Source of the DNA: Stentor roeselii
Taxonomy: Eukaryota > Ciliophora > Heterotrichea > Heterotrichida > Stentoridae
NCBI GenBank assembly: GCA_006503475.1
Contig: RSEH01000014.1
Location: 124,001-188,000 of the forward strand
Direction of reading: 5' to 3'
DNA length: 64,000 bases
Position 1 is the stretch's first letter. The number at the start of each line of letters is the position of its first letter. Made by a program: the position numbers and the translations under genes. The notes beneath the pieces are model-generated. The model worked only from the letters and a program-made list of their open reading frames with translations. It was not told where the DNA came from and ran no database searches. Shown piece after piece: positions 19,031-28,388 of the stretch.

Positions 19031-19720
19031 TTAATTATTAGATAGTAATCCTTGGTTCTCAAAAACATTCAATTCCAGTTTCTGTATCTGGCTAATCGTA
19101 TTTCTCATCACACTATGAAGGTCCTCCACTTTTCTATTCAGAGCCATTAAGACTTCTTCACGGTTTCCCTGGTTTTTATAGTCCATATCCATCGGTCTCT
19201 CATTTTCTTCACTTCCTGCCCTTATTTTCGATTGTAGCGCTAAAATTTCAGTCTCTGTCAGTGTATGGAAAATGGCTTCAGAAAAACGCTTTTTTATTTC
19301 AACAGGGCTCCTCCCTTGCAAGTACTTAGAAATTTTTTCCCATTCGTAGCCAAATTGAAGCACCAGCATCTTCAAGACTGTCTCTTCTTCGTCATTCCAA
19401 CTTGTTTTCTTCAACTTCGGGTCGAGCTTATTCTTCCATCGATTTGAAAGCTGGGAAGCTGACTTGTCTTTGAACTTATCGGCGATGAGTTCCCAGTTTT
19501 GGCTATGTTTTGATGCGAGTTTCAGTAACTTGCGATCGTCTTCTTTACTCCAGTAGTGAGTGATTTTTTTGTTAATCTCAATGGCAAAACGACTAGTTGT
19601 TACCTGGTTCGAAGTTTCATCTAATCCATCACTTCCAAAGCCAGATCCAAAAGAGTTCGAAGAACTTCCAGAAGGCTTCCAGGATGTTTCAGAAGACTTA
19701 ACCACCTCTTGCCAGTTCAT
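19031..19720 (-). CDS. Myb/SANT DNA-binding protein, R2R3-like (229 aa)
   Basis: Two tandem Myb repeats. First repeat about 55-100: HYWSKEDDRKLLKLA, then WELIADKF and SASQLSNRWKNKL. Second about 105-155: TSWNDEEETVLKMLVLQFG, WEKISKYLQGRSPVEIKKRF. Regularly spaced Trp residues mark each helix-turn-helix. An acidic, Gln/Glu-rich coiled-coil tail follows. The N-terminus is Ser/Gly-rich. Expected to be a nuclear DNA-binding transcription factor of the plant/protist R2R3 or CDC5-like type; targets are unknown. It is 27 bp from the stop of the RRM gene on the same strand. Confidence 0.88.
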   Translation of the reverse strand: MNWQEVVKSSETSWKPSGSSSNSFGSGFGSDGLDETSNQVTTSRFAIEINKKITHYWSKEDDRKLLKLASKHSQNWELIADKFKDKSASQLSNRWKNKLDPKLKKTSWNDEEETVLKMLVLQFGYEWEKISKYLQGRSPVEIKKRFSEAIFHTLTETEILALQSKIRAGSEENERPMDMDYKNQGNREEVLMALNRKVEDLHSVMRNTISQIQKLELNVFENQGLLSNN

Positions 19721-19747
19721 TTATATTATAACTAACCATTCATATTG

Positions 19748-20377
19748 CTAAACGTTTAAATTCTTGAAGGAAAAATAGCTAAGAGTTCTTCTCGATTTTC
19801 TTTGATTAAACATCTCAGCCTTACTCTTATCATTTGCAGGTGCTTCACATTCAGCAAGATGTTTAACAAGTTCTTCATTTTTCTTTTTCAGTTCAGTTTT
19901 ATTTTGGATTACTCGAAGTACTTTAACAGGTTTATTCATCTGAGGTCTTTCAGAGAATTTGCAAAAGGAAGAGTTTTTCTTCGGCAAAAATGAACTCCAA
20001 GAGTTTTGCTTTCGATGTCTCGGGACTAATGACTCGAGTACTTTTATTTGAAGAGGTCTTCCTAGGAATTCGATTCCAGATAAATTTAAAATTTTACAGG
20101 CGATGTCGAATGAATGCACCTGGACCTTCGCATCACCTTTGAACATCGTTTTTTTGAAGTTTCGGACTACCTGCACTGATGAGTGCACTCGAGATGAAAA
20201 CCATTGGGATATCTCGGAATCTGATAAGCATTTAAAGGAAATGTTCTTTATGAATAAGGATATCGGAAGTGATAAATGTTTGTATTTTGATTTGAATGAA
20301 TCTAGATCTAGAGTTGATTCTGTTATGCTTTCCTCGGAATCGCTGTCTGTTAGGTCTGCCCATCGGATTTTTTCCAT
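19748..20377 (-). CDS. RRM-domain RNA-binding protein, eIF4B/4H-like (209 aa)
   Basis: Opens with an acidic motif (IRWADLTDSDSEES) like the start of eIF4B-type proteins. One RRM spans about 38-115: RNP2-like LFIKNISF, helix LSDSEISQWFSS, RNP1-like region FKGDAKVQVHSF, and a last strand PLQIKVLE. RNP1 is weak, lacking the usual aromatic pair, so RNA affinity may be altered. The tail is basic with a short coiled coil. A role in translation initiation or mRNA handling is inferred from the resemblance only. Its 125-bp upstream spacer is G+T-rich on the plus strand and is shared with the divergent gene at 20503. Confidence 0.7.
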   Translation of the reverse strand: MEKIRWADLTDSDSEESITESTLDLDSFKSKYKHLSLPISLFIKNISFKCLSDSEISQWFSSRVHSSVQVVRNFKKTMFKGDAKVQVHSFDIACKILNLSGIEFLGRPLQIKVLESLVPRHRKQNSWSSFLPKKNSSFCKFSERPQMNKPVKVLRVIQNKTELKKKNEELVKHLAECEAPANDKSKAEMFNQRKSRRTLSYFSFKNLNV

Positions 20378-20502
20378 TGTTATTCAAGTGAGTTGGAGAG
20401 GATTATTTTTTAAGAATTTTTGTTGAATTAAGTGAGCTGGGTTGAGTTTTTGTTTTTTAGGGAGTTTGTTTGGAGTTGGTTTGAAATTTAATAGAAACGA
20501 TT

Positions 20503-21735
20503 TTGGATGGTTATTATATTGGCTTAATGGACAAGACCTGCTATAAGACAGATTGCAATAGGCTTGTTGCTTTTAGTTGTTTGTGTGCGGAGAATTTGTT
20601 TAGTTGTACACGACATTTTGGAGATCATTTGATTTTAAAGGCAAATCACTCTATGAAACAATTAGTAGTTCAAGTTGATGCTGAGACTAAAGAAAATTTG
20701 ATTAAAAAATTTAAGGAAACAGCAAAATACTATAATGATACTATAGAACATACTCACTCAATTACAAATGATTTAATTAATAAAGTTTCTAGTCTGAGCA
20801 TTGCTCTTTTGTCCAAGCTAAGACAAAAACAAAATTTAATCAAAAGACTCTTCTCATTAGTGATAAAAGATAAACCAGTAGATATTGAGATTCTAGAGAA
20901 ATTTAATAAAGAATATGACTGTCAATTAAAGGATTTCAAAATTGACCCCAATGAAATATATCAGAAAATGGAATACTTATTTGATCTAAATAATACATGT
21001 TGCACACAAAGTTTTCATACTGATTTTATGTTTTATTTTGAATCAAATTCAGTCAAGGTTGTTGATTTGAGAACATTAAAGCATATTCAACCATTTTTTT
21101 CAATCAACTCTAATATTTGTTATGGATCAGCTGTAGCTATTGAAAAAAATACATATTTTGTTCATGGCTCTTACTATGATGAAAAATCAAAATGTAGAAT
21201 AATCGATTTCAATTCAAATAAAGTTACAATGACCTCAGATGGAGAAGAAATCGGTATGTCAGGAATGTGCTTTGTCAAAAACTTTGTGTATTCTTTTGGT
21301 GGCTGGCTAGTCGCAAACAGTAGAAAATATAATCTTGAATCAAAGCAATGGTCATACATATCATCACTTCCTGCAGCCATAGGTAGGGTAACAACTTCAT
21401 ATTTCTCCAATGATATTTATGTTATTGGGTTTCAATCACCAACTCTTTTCAGGTATGATATTAATAAGAACTCATTTAGTAACTCGATTAACTTTACAGG
21501 TGAATCTTATAAATATATATTTGAAAATTGGATTGTTGTTTTTGGAGGATATTTGTATTATACTAAAGATTTTAAAGTAGCTGAGCAACGCCATAAAGTA
21601 GATGAATCTGGAAATAATCTTACAATATTTTCATCATTCAAAAGAGATAAATTCATATACTTTATAATATCCAACAATATTTTTTATAGAATCAATACAA
21701 CAACAGGGAGTTTAGAGAAAGTTAATATTACTTAA
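20503..21735 (+). CDS. B-box-like zinc finger + coiled coil + kelch-type propeller protein (410 aa)
   Basis: The N-terminus carries Cys/His spacing of a B-box (CYKTDCNRLVAFSCLCAENL then FSCTRHFGDH, with HSMKQL). A helical coiled coil runs about 55-150. From about 165 a degenerate propeller begins (FYFESNSVKVVDLRT; TYFVHGSYY; FVYSFGGWL; IYVIGFQSP; WIVVFGGYLYY). This TRIM-like order without a RING is common in large ciliate and protist families, so ubiquitin-ligase activity should not be assumed. The gene is intron-free and notably more AT-rich than its neighbours. The partner is unknown. Confidence 0.8.
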   Translation: MDGYYIGLMDKTCYKTDCNRLVAFSCLCAENLFSCTRHFGDHLILKANHSMKQLVVQVDAETKENLIKKFKETAKYYNDTIEHTHSITNDLINKVSSLSIALLSKLRQKQNLIKRLFSLVIKDKPVDIEILEKFNKEYDCQLKDFKIDPNEIYQKMEYLFDLNNTCCTQSFHTDFMFYFESNSVKVVDLRTLKHIQPFFSINSNICYGSAVAIEKNTYFVHGSYYDEKSKCRIIDFNSNKVTMTSDGEEIGMSGMCFVKNFVYSFGGWLVANSRKYNLESKQWSYISSLPAAIGRVTTSYFSNDIYVIGFQSPTLFRYDINKNSFSNSINFTGESYKYIFENWIVVFGGYLYYTKDFKVAEQRHKVDESGNNLTIFSSFKRDKFIYFIISNNIFYRINTTTGSLEKVNIT

Positions 21736-22018
21736 ATTAATCTAGTGATAGATAAAGTTTCAAAAATTCAATTAAGACTCATTCCAAGTGATGAAATATC
21801 TTTCCTGTATTCATTATAACCATAAATTCCAAATCTTTTACACCAAACCTTCTAAAAAAAATTAATAAACTACCCAAAACCCCTCCAATCCATTCCATAG
21901 TTTCAAAATAAATAATTTTAACTCAAAAAAATCCATCCAAAAAATAACTCATTCCCACCAATCCTAAAATCCATAAATCCTCATCAAATCCAAAAATTAC
22001 GAAAAATCGTATACCTTA

Positions 22019-22465
22019 TTAATTAATACTCTTGTCATTCTTGCAATCAACACATTTGCATTTATCTCCACATTTCTTACCACGTAAATGACACTTGCAG
22101 TACTTTTTAAGACAAAAGCTTTTCTTACAGACACACCCAGAAGGGTAGTTTTTATCCTGAAGAAAAGTTTGAGTATTTCTATGGACGATGTGAGCCACAG
22201 CCTTATTCCTAACAATTTCATAATTAGGAACATTATAGCAGTTGATGCAATTGCACCCAATGCAGTAGCTTCCATTAGCGAAACACTCGCAGTACAGCTT
22301 AAGACAGCCACTTTTCGAGCAATTACAAGGCGTTGACTTGGACTTGATCAAGTCCTTGTCCTCTGTGTTCAAAGGAAAATTTATAAGAGGAGTCAACGTC
22401 TGTAAGCAGAACTGGGCGAAGCCGTCGTCGAGGAACTTTTTCGCTAAATTTGAATTTTTGTCCAT
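22019..22465 (-). CDS. tesmin/TSO1/LIN54-type CXC (CRC) domain protein (148 aa)
   Basis: Two cysteine-rich CXC repeats make up most of the protein. First: CNCSKSGCLKLYCECF with following GSYCIGCNCINC. Second: CVCKKSFCLKKYCKCH with KKCGDKCKCVDC. The spacer carries the conserved RNKAVAHIVHRNTQTF. In LIN54 the Tyr before each YCxC contacts the CHR promoter element; both are present here. The family acts in DREAM/MuvB-type cell-cycle gene control. This is a minimal version with about 45 extra N-terminal residues. It is flanked left by A+C-rich and right by G+T-rich DNA. Confidence 0.95.
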   Translation of the reverse strand: MDKNSNLAKKFLDDGFAQFCLQTLTPLINFPLNTEDKDLIKSKSTPCNCSKSGCLKLYCECFANGSYCIGCNCINCYNVPNYEIVRNKAVAHIVHRNTQTFLQDKNYPSGCVCKKSFCLKKYCKCHLRGKKCGDKCKCVDCKNDKSIN

Positions 22466-23196
22466 TTTAATTTCTAGTGTTATTCTGACTTAGGAATATT
22501 TTAAAGTGACTGTGTTTTAAGTGGGAAAGATGGTGGATCATATTTATTTTAAGATTTTTTTACCCTGGGTTAGAAGGGTTAGGGTTGGGGTTATCTTAGA
22601 ATTGATTTGATTTTGAATTTGGACTATGGGGGGTTTTAGAGATTGTGATTTTTAAAATTTTTAGAAGGTTTGATGGTTTTTTAGGATTTTCAGTTTTCCG
22701 ATTTTTGGGTTTTAATGAGTTTTTAGGGTTTTGGATAGTGATTGATCAGGGGGGACTTGGGAATGATAAGAGCTTTTGAGGTGTAGGGGTTTTAAATTGC
22801 TGGGTATGGATTTAATATTTTTTTATATCGGTCAAGGTTGATATTAGTTTCAAGGTAATTTCAAGAGAATTTTTAAATATTTTTCAGGACTTTGTGAGGT
22901 GGGTTTGTAATTTGGCTTATTGATAAGGCTCTAGTTGGATGGATATTTAAATTTAAGAAGTTTTTGTGAAATTACAATACAAGAATTTCAGAAATTATTT
23001 GAACCGTTTCAGACAGGTCTTCAATTATTTCTCAAAAAACATTAAATTTGATAAACAATTAATAGTCCTAATCTAATCCTTTCCAAGTAAAAAACTCTTT
23101 AAACTATACCCTCACTCATCAAATAAAACCAAAAAAATCATTCAAAAAATGAATAAACCATTCAAAATCTCTTAAAATACCTCAAACCCAGTAAAA
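22466..23196. other. intergenic, 731 bp, with strand-composition switch and telomere-like words
   Basis: Left two thirds (to about 22970) G+T-rich, right part (about 22980-23196) A+C-rich on the plus strand. Contains GGGTTAGGGTTGGGGTT at 22576-22592. No ORF or RNA gene seen. Confidence 0.65.
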
Positions 23197-24396
23197 ATGC
23201 TAAAATTTCTAATCCTTCTAATCCCAGCACCTCTTTTTTACTTCTTCCCCTTGGAGCTGCTGCTAATATCTCTGACAACCTTAATCTCCCTAACCCTTTA
23301 CCCTCAATTCAATCGGAAGACCACTTTGATCCACCACGAATCCTCATCACTTACAAAGACTCTCTCAAATTGCAAAACTTTAAAAACCTACAACCCTTCA
23401 ATATTCCTCTTCAACGGTTTCCTCCAAGGTTTATTCGGAATAACTCTAGGCTCCAAGCCAGGCAGTTCTTCATTATGCGAGCCAGTGACTTACGAGCGAG
23501 AACATCTGAGACTTCCAGACGGTGGAGAAATTTCAATCGACTGGTTGAAGACTTCAAAGCCTTCAGCGATTTTGGTAGTCGCGGCAGGTCTAGGAGCTGA
23601 CAGCAGTTCACAAAGCACGAGGTCAGTGGCTTTAGAAGCAAAGATGAAAGGACTCACAGTTGCTGTCATTCATGGCAGAGGAATTTCTTGTGAATTAAAA
23701 GTGACTTTTAAGTAGACTGCTCGAGTATTTAACCTTTGTGTTTGGAAGGACTTTGAATTTGCTGTTCGATATATTCACATGCAACACCCTGGAAAGGACT
23801 TAGTTGGACTGGGAATGTCCATGGGCGGTGCGATTCTGGCAAAGTATGCAAGTAAAACTAGTGAAAAGTGTCTTTTTAAGGCACTTGTTACTGTCGCTGC
23901 ACCTTTTAACTTCTTGACTAGTGCTGAAGGAATTCGAGATAAGTGGAATGGACTTTTTGACTCGATGCTCTTAGCGGTGCTTAAAGGCTTCATCAACAAC
24001 AAGCGAAAAGAACTGGAGAAGTTTGAAAAAGAGTTTAAAGACCTGGGAATCGACTTTGAACAAGTCCTTCAGTCGAAGAGTTGCTGTGAGTTTGATGACA
24101 GGTTCACTGCGAAGATGATGGGACTGAAGAGTTATAAAGAGTATTATTTGAAAGGAAGTTGTGTTGGGCAGATGCATAGGATTTCAATTCCTTTTCTTGC
24201 TTTACATGCGAAGGACGACCCGATTGTCAGTTATTTAGCTGCTCCTCAAGAAGAGTTCAGGAAGTCGAAGAACATGGTTCTTGCTCTGACTACCACTGGA
24301 GGACATGTCGGTTTTTTTAAAGGAAACTGTCCTCCAAAGAGATGGTTTCAGGTGCCTTGTGTGGAGTTTTTACTTAATAGTTTAGATTCAGTTTAA
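23197..24396 (+). CDS. alpha/beta hydrolase, ABHD1/ABHD3/YheT-like, copy 1 (394 aa)
   Basis: Exons 23197-23700 and 23716-24396, with a 15-nt phase-0 intron. The N-terminus is a hydrophobic anchor (MLKFLILLIPAPLFYFFPLE). The hydrolase core shows nucleophile elbow GLGMSMGGA, acid ALHAKDDPIVSY and histidine TGGHVGFF, with oxyanion-region HGRGISCELK leading into TARVFNLCVWKDF across the splice. The ABHD1/2/3 family comprises membrane lipases/esterases, with ABHD3 acting on phospholipids; the substrate here is unknown. It is the first of a tandem pair with the gene at 24456, sharing length, layout and intron position. A 731-bp spacer lies upstream. Confidence 0.9.
23701..23715 (+). other. 15-nt intron (GTGA donor)
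   Basis: GTGACTTTTAAGTAG, phase 0, A at position 10. It sits at the same protein position as the intron of the tandem copy, where the donor is GTAA. Confidence 0.88.
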
Positions 24397-24455
24397 TAAC
24401 TCATTCTTATTTCCTGAATTTACTGTAATAATCATCTTTTTACTACTGGTTAAAA

Positions 24456-25658
24456 ATGTTCAGTCTTCTCATCATGCTGCCTCTGATGACCCTTCTTTAT
24501 CTCTTCCCCTTCGAATCCCTGATAACTTTCTCTTTACTGCTAACAAGCCTATCCCTTTACCCCCAGTTCTTCAGCAAGACAGAGTTATTCCTAAGTGACT
24601 CTTCAGACCTTTTTCCAATTCTTTCCAAATGTTTATCCTTGAAAAGTCCTTACAAGCCTTCTCTATTCCTCTTCAACGGTTTCATGCAAGGAGTGTTCGG
24701 AATATCCTTAGGCTCCATTCAAGGCCAGTCGTTTTTCTGCGACGAATTGATTTACTCCAGGTCTTTCCTCGACTTGCCAGATGGAGGACGAATTTCTTTA
24801 GACTGGATTGAAAACAACAGCTTTTTCAATATTTTGATTATCGCGCCGGGGCTTGGGTCAACAAGTAAGTCCCAAAGTGTGAGAACAGTGGCAAAAGAAG
24901 CGAAGTTAAAAGGCTTCACTGTCGTCGTCGTCCACGGCAGAGGCATCATGTGCGAGTTGCGAGTAAGGAACAAATAGACTGCTCTCACTTTTAACCTCTG
25001 CTCGTGGGAGGATTACAAATTTGCTATTGAACATATTCATTCAAGTTATCCTTCTTCTCGACTTGTTGCTGTTGGAATGTCGATGGGTGGAACTGTTCTT
25101 ACTAACTATGTCGCGAAAACAGGGAAAAAAACAGTTCTTAGTGCTTTGGTCATTGTTTCTTCACCTTTGGACTGTTTAACTTGTGCTCAAGAAATGAGAA
25201 GTTGGAAGAATTTTCTGGGTTTTTTCGATTTTTTGATATTGAATGTCCTGAAAAAATTAGTAAAAAACTGTGAAAATGAACTGAAAACCTTAAAAAATGA
25301 GTTTTTTCTGAAAGGAGTTGATTTGGATCAAGTGAGACTTGCTCAGAGTTGCATTGAATTCGATGATTTGTTCACTGCTCCGATGAATGGAATGAGAAGT
25401 TTTCGTGAGTATTACGCTGAAGCCACCTGCGCTCATTTGTTGAAAGATGTTGAGATTCCTTTTATGGCCCTTCACGCCAAAGATGACCCGATAGTGAGTT
25501 ACTTGAGTCTCCCCAAGGAAGAGTTTTTCAAGTCAAAAAAAACTGTTCTTGTTTTGATGAACACTGGAGGACATGTCGGGTTTTTTAAAGGATATTGCCC
25601 TCCGAAAAGATGGTTTCAAGTCCCGATTATTGAGTTCTTGATAAATTCTTTAGAATAA
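24456..25658 (+). CDS. alpha/beta hydrolase, ABHD1/ABHD3/YheT-like, copy 2 (395 aa)
   Basis: Exons 24456-24962 and 24978-25658, with a 15-nt phase-0 intron. Same plan as copy 1: hydrophobic N-terminal anchor (MFSLLIMLPLMTLLYLFPFE), oxyanion-region HGRGIMCELR, nucleophile VGMSMGGT, acid HAKDDPIVSY, histidine NTGGHVGFFKGYCPPKRWFQ. All three catalytic residues are present, so both copies look active. Only 59 bp separate it from copy 1. The proteins are clearly paralogous but well diverged outside the motifs, so the duplication is not very recent. Confidence 0.9.
24963..24977 (+). other. 15-nt intron
   Basis: GTAAGGAACAAATAG, phase 0, A at position 10, matching the intron position of the upstream paralogue. 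Confidence 0.9.
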
Positions 25659-25694
25659 TTTTTAGTTTTACTATTCAGATTGGAATATCTTTAA

Positions 25695-26831
25695 ATGCTT
25701 TTCAAGGTCAGCCCTTTTCATAATTCGGAAAACATGGAATCAAAAGTTCACTTTCGAAAAAGGTCTGAAATGAGCAGAACTCGCATGTTAAGTGACTTTT
25801 ACTTTGAAAACAAGCATAAGAAAAAGAGGTCTTTGAGTCTTAACCGTGAAAAGTCACCAATAAAAGAGCTCTCAGATTTTGCGAACCAAAACAAAAACTC
25901 TTTATTAGACGAAATTCTGACAATTAAACAGCTGTTGACTTCTAATTTTCCAGTGATCAAATCAGAAGAGCTGCCTTTGTACCAAGCTTTCATAAGTCTT
26001 GCAAGTCCTTCAAGTCCTTGCAATTCCCTAGAGTCTATTTCAAAGCACCTGCGATCATCAGTCTTCCATCAAAACCTTCAAAACCTCCGTCATCAAATCC
26101 TTCAAAACTCTTTCAACTCAGCCCTTTTAATCTCTTCGAAATTTTACAGTCAAGTCCATCGTTCTCTTTATATCAACAACTTGTCAAAAGCGATTTCATC
26201 ATTTCTGGAAAATCTTTACAAGTCCTTCCGAATTGAATTCAAACCAGTCAAGTTCATTGAGTACTTCGAAAGCTTGCAAAGTCCTTCAAACTTTCACTTG
26301 AATCCAACTATCTGGAGTAAAATGTTTGTCAATGACTTTAATGTGGAAACTACGAAAGATGATGAAGAAAACCTTTATGTTAATACTGCGGGTGATGAAA
26401 AAGAATATGAGGATTTAATGGAAAATGAACAGGTTCATGTTTTGAATACGGAACCTGATAGTAAAAATTCACTTGTTTCAATGTTTTTTCAGAAACATGA
26501 AACAAAGAACCCGTATTTAGACAGTCGAAAATTGATTAAACATGAACCTTGTGCTAGTAGAAGTGAAAAGTGGAATAAGTACTTTAGAGAGTCAATCTTT
26601 CTGAAAAAACTTGGACAGGAGTTTGTGCAGTTCATTTGTAGGAAAGAAACTTGGAAGTCGCAGTCTCTTGACTTGGTCACCTGGGTTTATAAAAACAAAT
26701 CTGAATTGATTCAAGAGTTTTTAGGCCTGGCGCAAGCGCCAGGCGAGGGAATTTCAGACCTTAAATACAAGGCGATGATTGAGCATCTAGCTGACAAGAA
26801 GACATTGAGAGATTTATTTAAAGGTTTTTAA
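25695..26831 (+). CDS. hypothetical protein (378 aa)
   Basis: Unrecognised. The first Met at 25695 is 36 bp after the hydrolase stop; a second Met (MESKVHFRKR, 13 codons on) would also fit. The N-terminus is basic (KHKKKRSLSLNREKS). The rest is alternating helices with Leu/Phe/Ser-rich stretches and an acidic central loop (DDEENLYVNTAGDEKEYEDL). The C-terminal part, EFVQFICRKETWKSQSLDLV then TWVYKNKSELIQEFLG, looks structured. A perfect GC-rich hairpin (26726-26743) lies in the codons for LAQAPG. Its stop is 2 bp from the stop of the convergent gene at 26834. Confidence 0.65.
   Translation: MLFKVSPFHNSENMESKVHFRKRSEMSRTRMLSDFYFENKHKKKRSLSLNREKSPIKELSDFANQNKNSLLDEILTIKQLLTSNFPVIKSEELPLYQAFISLASPSSPCNSLESISKHLRSSVFHQNLQNLRHQILQNSFNSALLISSKFYSQVHRSLYINNLSKAISSFLENLYKSFRIEFKPVKFIEYFESLQSPSNFHLNPTIWSKMFVNDFNVETTKDDEENLYVNTAGDEKEYEDLMENEQVHVLNTEPDSKNSLVSMFFQKHETKNPYLDSRKLIKHEPCASRSEKWNKYFRESIFLKKLGQEFVQFICRKETWKSQSLDLVTWVYKNKSELIQEFLGLAQAPGEGISDLKYKAMIEHLADKKTLRDLFKGF
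26726..26743. repeat. perfect GC-rich inverted repeat, 8-bp stem, 2-nt loop
   Basis: CCTGGCGCAAGCGCCAGG inside coding sequence of the 25695-26831 gene. Confidence 0.9.
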
Positions 26832-26833
26832 AG

Positions 26834-27880
26834 CTAGCGGAGGGCGTGAATATTGTAATAATAGCTGTAGAAAATCGTAGAATCTTTCTTTCTTCTTGAA
26901 AATACATGACAAGGCATTAAAATCAACTCATCTATCTCTCCAAGTCCTGCAACAACTGCCTCTACCAAATTTTTCAGCCAAATTTCAGCAACATAATGAT
27001 CAACCAGGTCAAAGTAAAGACTTTCCAAAAGTTCTTCAAGTCTCACTGAGAAATAATCTGCAAAAAGCTCTTCTTGTACTTTAACAGGAAGAATTTTGAA
27101 GTTTTCAACGATTTTCGCATGACTGACCTCGTCTTCCACCAGGATTTCCAGCCAGTCTTCTTCAAGAATCGCTTCAAAGACAAGATCTGCAGTGGTTTGG
27201 ACGAGGTCTTCATAGAAAATCATTTCTTCTGATAGTGACTCGAGAACTATTGAAAGGAAATCAAGAGTGTTCAAGATATTTTCTGATAAAATCTTGGAAA
27301 TCATGTCGAAAGAGCAGTCAAAACAGATTTTTTCAATGAATTCGGATGAGGCAAGGTCTAGAAGTTTCTCACTCATGTCGAATAATTCGTAGTTTTTCAG
27401 CTCGTCAATAGAAAATAACACAGTTTCAACTACAAGAATGTTTATCTGTTCTTTTAACAACCGATCCATCAAAGAACTCGCATGTAAAGTAAGAGCTGCA
27501 TTGGTGATCTCTGAAAAACTTTCAAAAATCACTTGTTTTACTAGAAAAATCAAAAAATCTTCTAAAATACTCTGAAAAATTTCACAATTAAATGAAATGT
27601 TGTCAGAAAACTCATCAGATGATGATGAAGACTGGTGATTGTTCAATGCTTTCAGTTCCTTTAAAGTAATTAATTTGCTTTGAGATGGTTTTTGAATGAA
27701 CTTTTGACTGATAGTTAAAATTTTAGGCAGGATATTTAAAGGCTGCTTTCTTATCCTTATCTGAACGGGTCTTAGCATCTCGAAGTCTAGAGACTTGTTA
27801 TTTTTCTTCTTGACTTTCAAGTTCTCTATGTTTTTTCGAGGGTTTATTTGAGGAAGCTGAAAACTTGAGTTTCTTTTCAT
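26834..27880 (-). CDS. hypothetical helical protein (348 aa)
   Basis: Unrecognised. The first 90 residues are basic (NIENLKVKKKNNKSLDF), then a Ser-rich acidic turn (NNHQSSSSSDEFSDN). Residues about 95-320 are almost continuous Leu/Ile/Phe/Glu-rich amphipathic helices (EDFLIFLVKQVIFESFSEIT; MDRLLKEQINILVVETVLFS), suggesting a helical-repeat or bundle domain. No membrane segment long enough to be convincing. The gene is tail-to-tail with its neighbour with 2 bp between stop codons, so the two transcripts must overlap in their 3' ends. Confidence 0.65.
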   Translation of the reverse strand: MKRNSSFQLPQINPRKNIENLKVKKKNNKSLDFEMLRPVQIRIRKQPLNILPKILTISQKFIQKPSQSKLITLKELKALNNHQSSSSSDEFSDNISFNCEIFQSILEDFLIFLVKQVIFESFSEITNAALTLHASSLMDRLLKEQINILVVETVLFSIDELKNYELFDMSEKLLDLASSEFIEKICFDCSFDMISKILSENILNTLDFLSIVLESLSEEMIFYEDLVQTTADLVFEAILEEDWLEILVEDEVSHAKIVENFKILPVKVQEELFADYFSVRLEELLESLYFDLVDHYVAEIWLKNLVEAVVAGLGEIDELILMPCHVFSRRKKDSTIFYSYYYNIHALR

Positions 27881-27896
27881 GTATTATCATTAACTA

Positions 27897-28289
27897 TTAT
27901 TTAGCTATACGAGAATGGTGAGCGAAGGTCTCTCCACAGCTCACGTACATCTCTGAAAAAATCTTCTTGTTTTCATTTCTCAGTTTTCCGGGCTTTAGAG
28001 GAAGCTTTCGGAACTCGGACTTCTCGAAACTTGAGGAACGTTCGTATATTTTAGAGAGGTGGGCAGGTTGCTTGAAAGTGAGGCCTTCATCTGTAAGGAC
28101 GAAATGCTTATCTCGGTAGTCGTATGTGTTTTTAGTGAAGTCTCTGCATGATAGTGTTGACATTGACATCCATTTTGAATAGGCGACTTTTTGAGGCTTT
28201 TTGCGATTATAGACATTTGGCTTAGGAGGCTGCTTGTCTGCCACATCAGTCTTGAAATGAGTTTGGAATGCAACTTTTGTAAAGGACAT
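27897..28289 (-). CDS. small basic hypothetical protein (130 aa)
   Basis: Unrecognised. Tyr/Lys/Pro-rich and extended in character (NVYNRKKPQKVAYSKWMSM; RDFTKNTYDYRDKHFVLTD), without hydrophobic segments. That composition resembles small microtubule-inner or ciliary proteins, but no family can be named from the sequence, so this is only a suggestion. An alternative frame in the same interval (27995-28273) is Ser/Thr-rich and lacks domain character. The start context TATATAAATG and the tight spacing (16 bp) to the next minus-strand gene support it. Confidence 0.6.
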   Translation of the reverse strand: MSFTKVAFQTHFKTDVADKQPPKPNVYNRKKPQKVAYSKWMSMSTLSCRDFTKNTYDYRDKHFVLTDEGLTFKQPAHLSKIYERSSSFEKSEFRKLPLKPGKLRNENKKIFSEMYVSCGETFAHHSRIAK

Positions 28290-28388
28290 TTATATATGCT
28301 ATATAAATATATATCCTACTTAAAGCACATCCAACGACCCAAAATGCATAAATCAAACAAATCCGCTAAAAAACCTAACCAAATAAAA

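Noticed and set aside
22576-22592. True telomere or chromosome end inside the window
   Set aside because: The telomere-like words are short and irregular, and genes continue on both sides; at most an alternative telomere-addition region.
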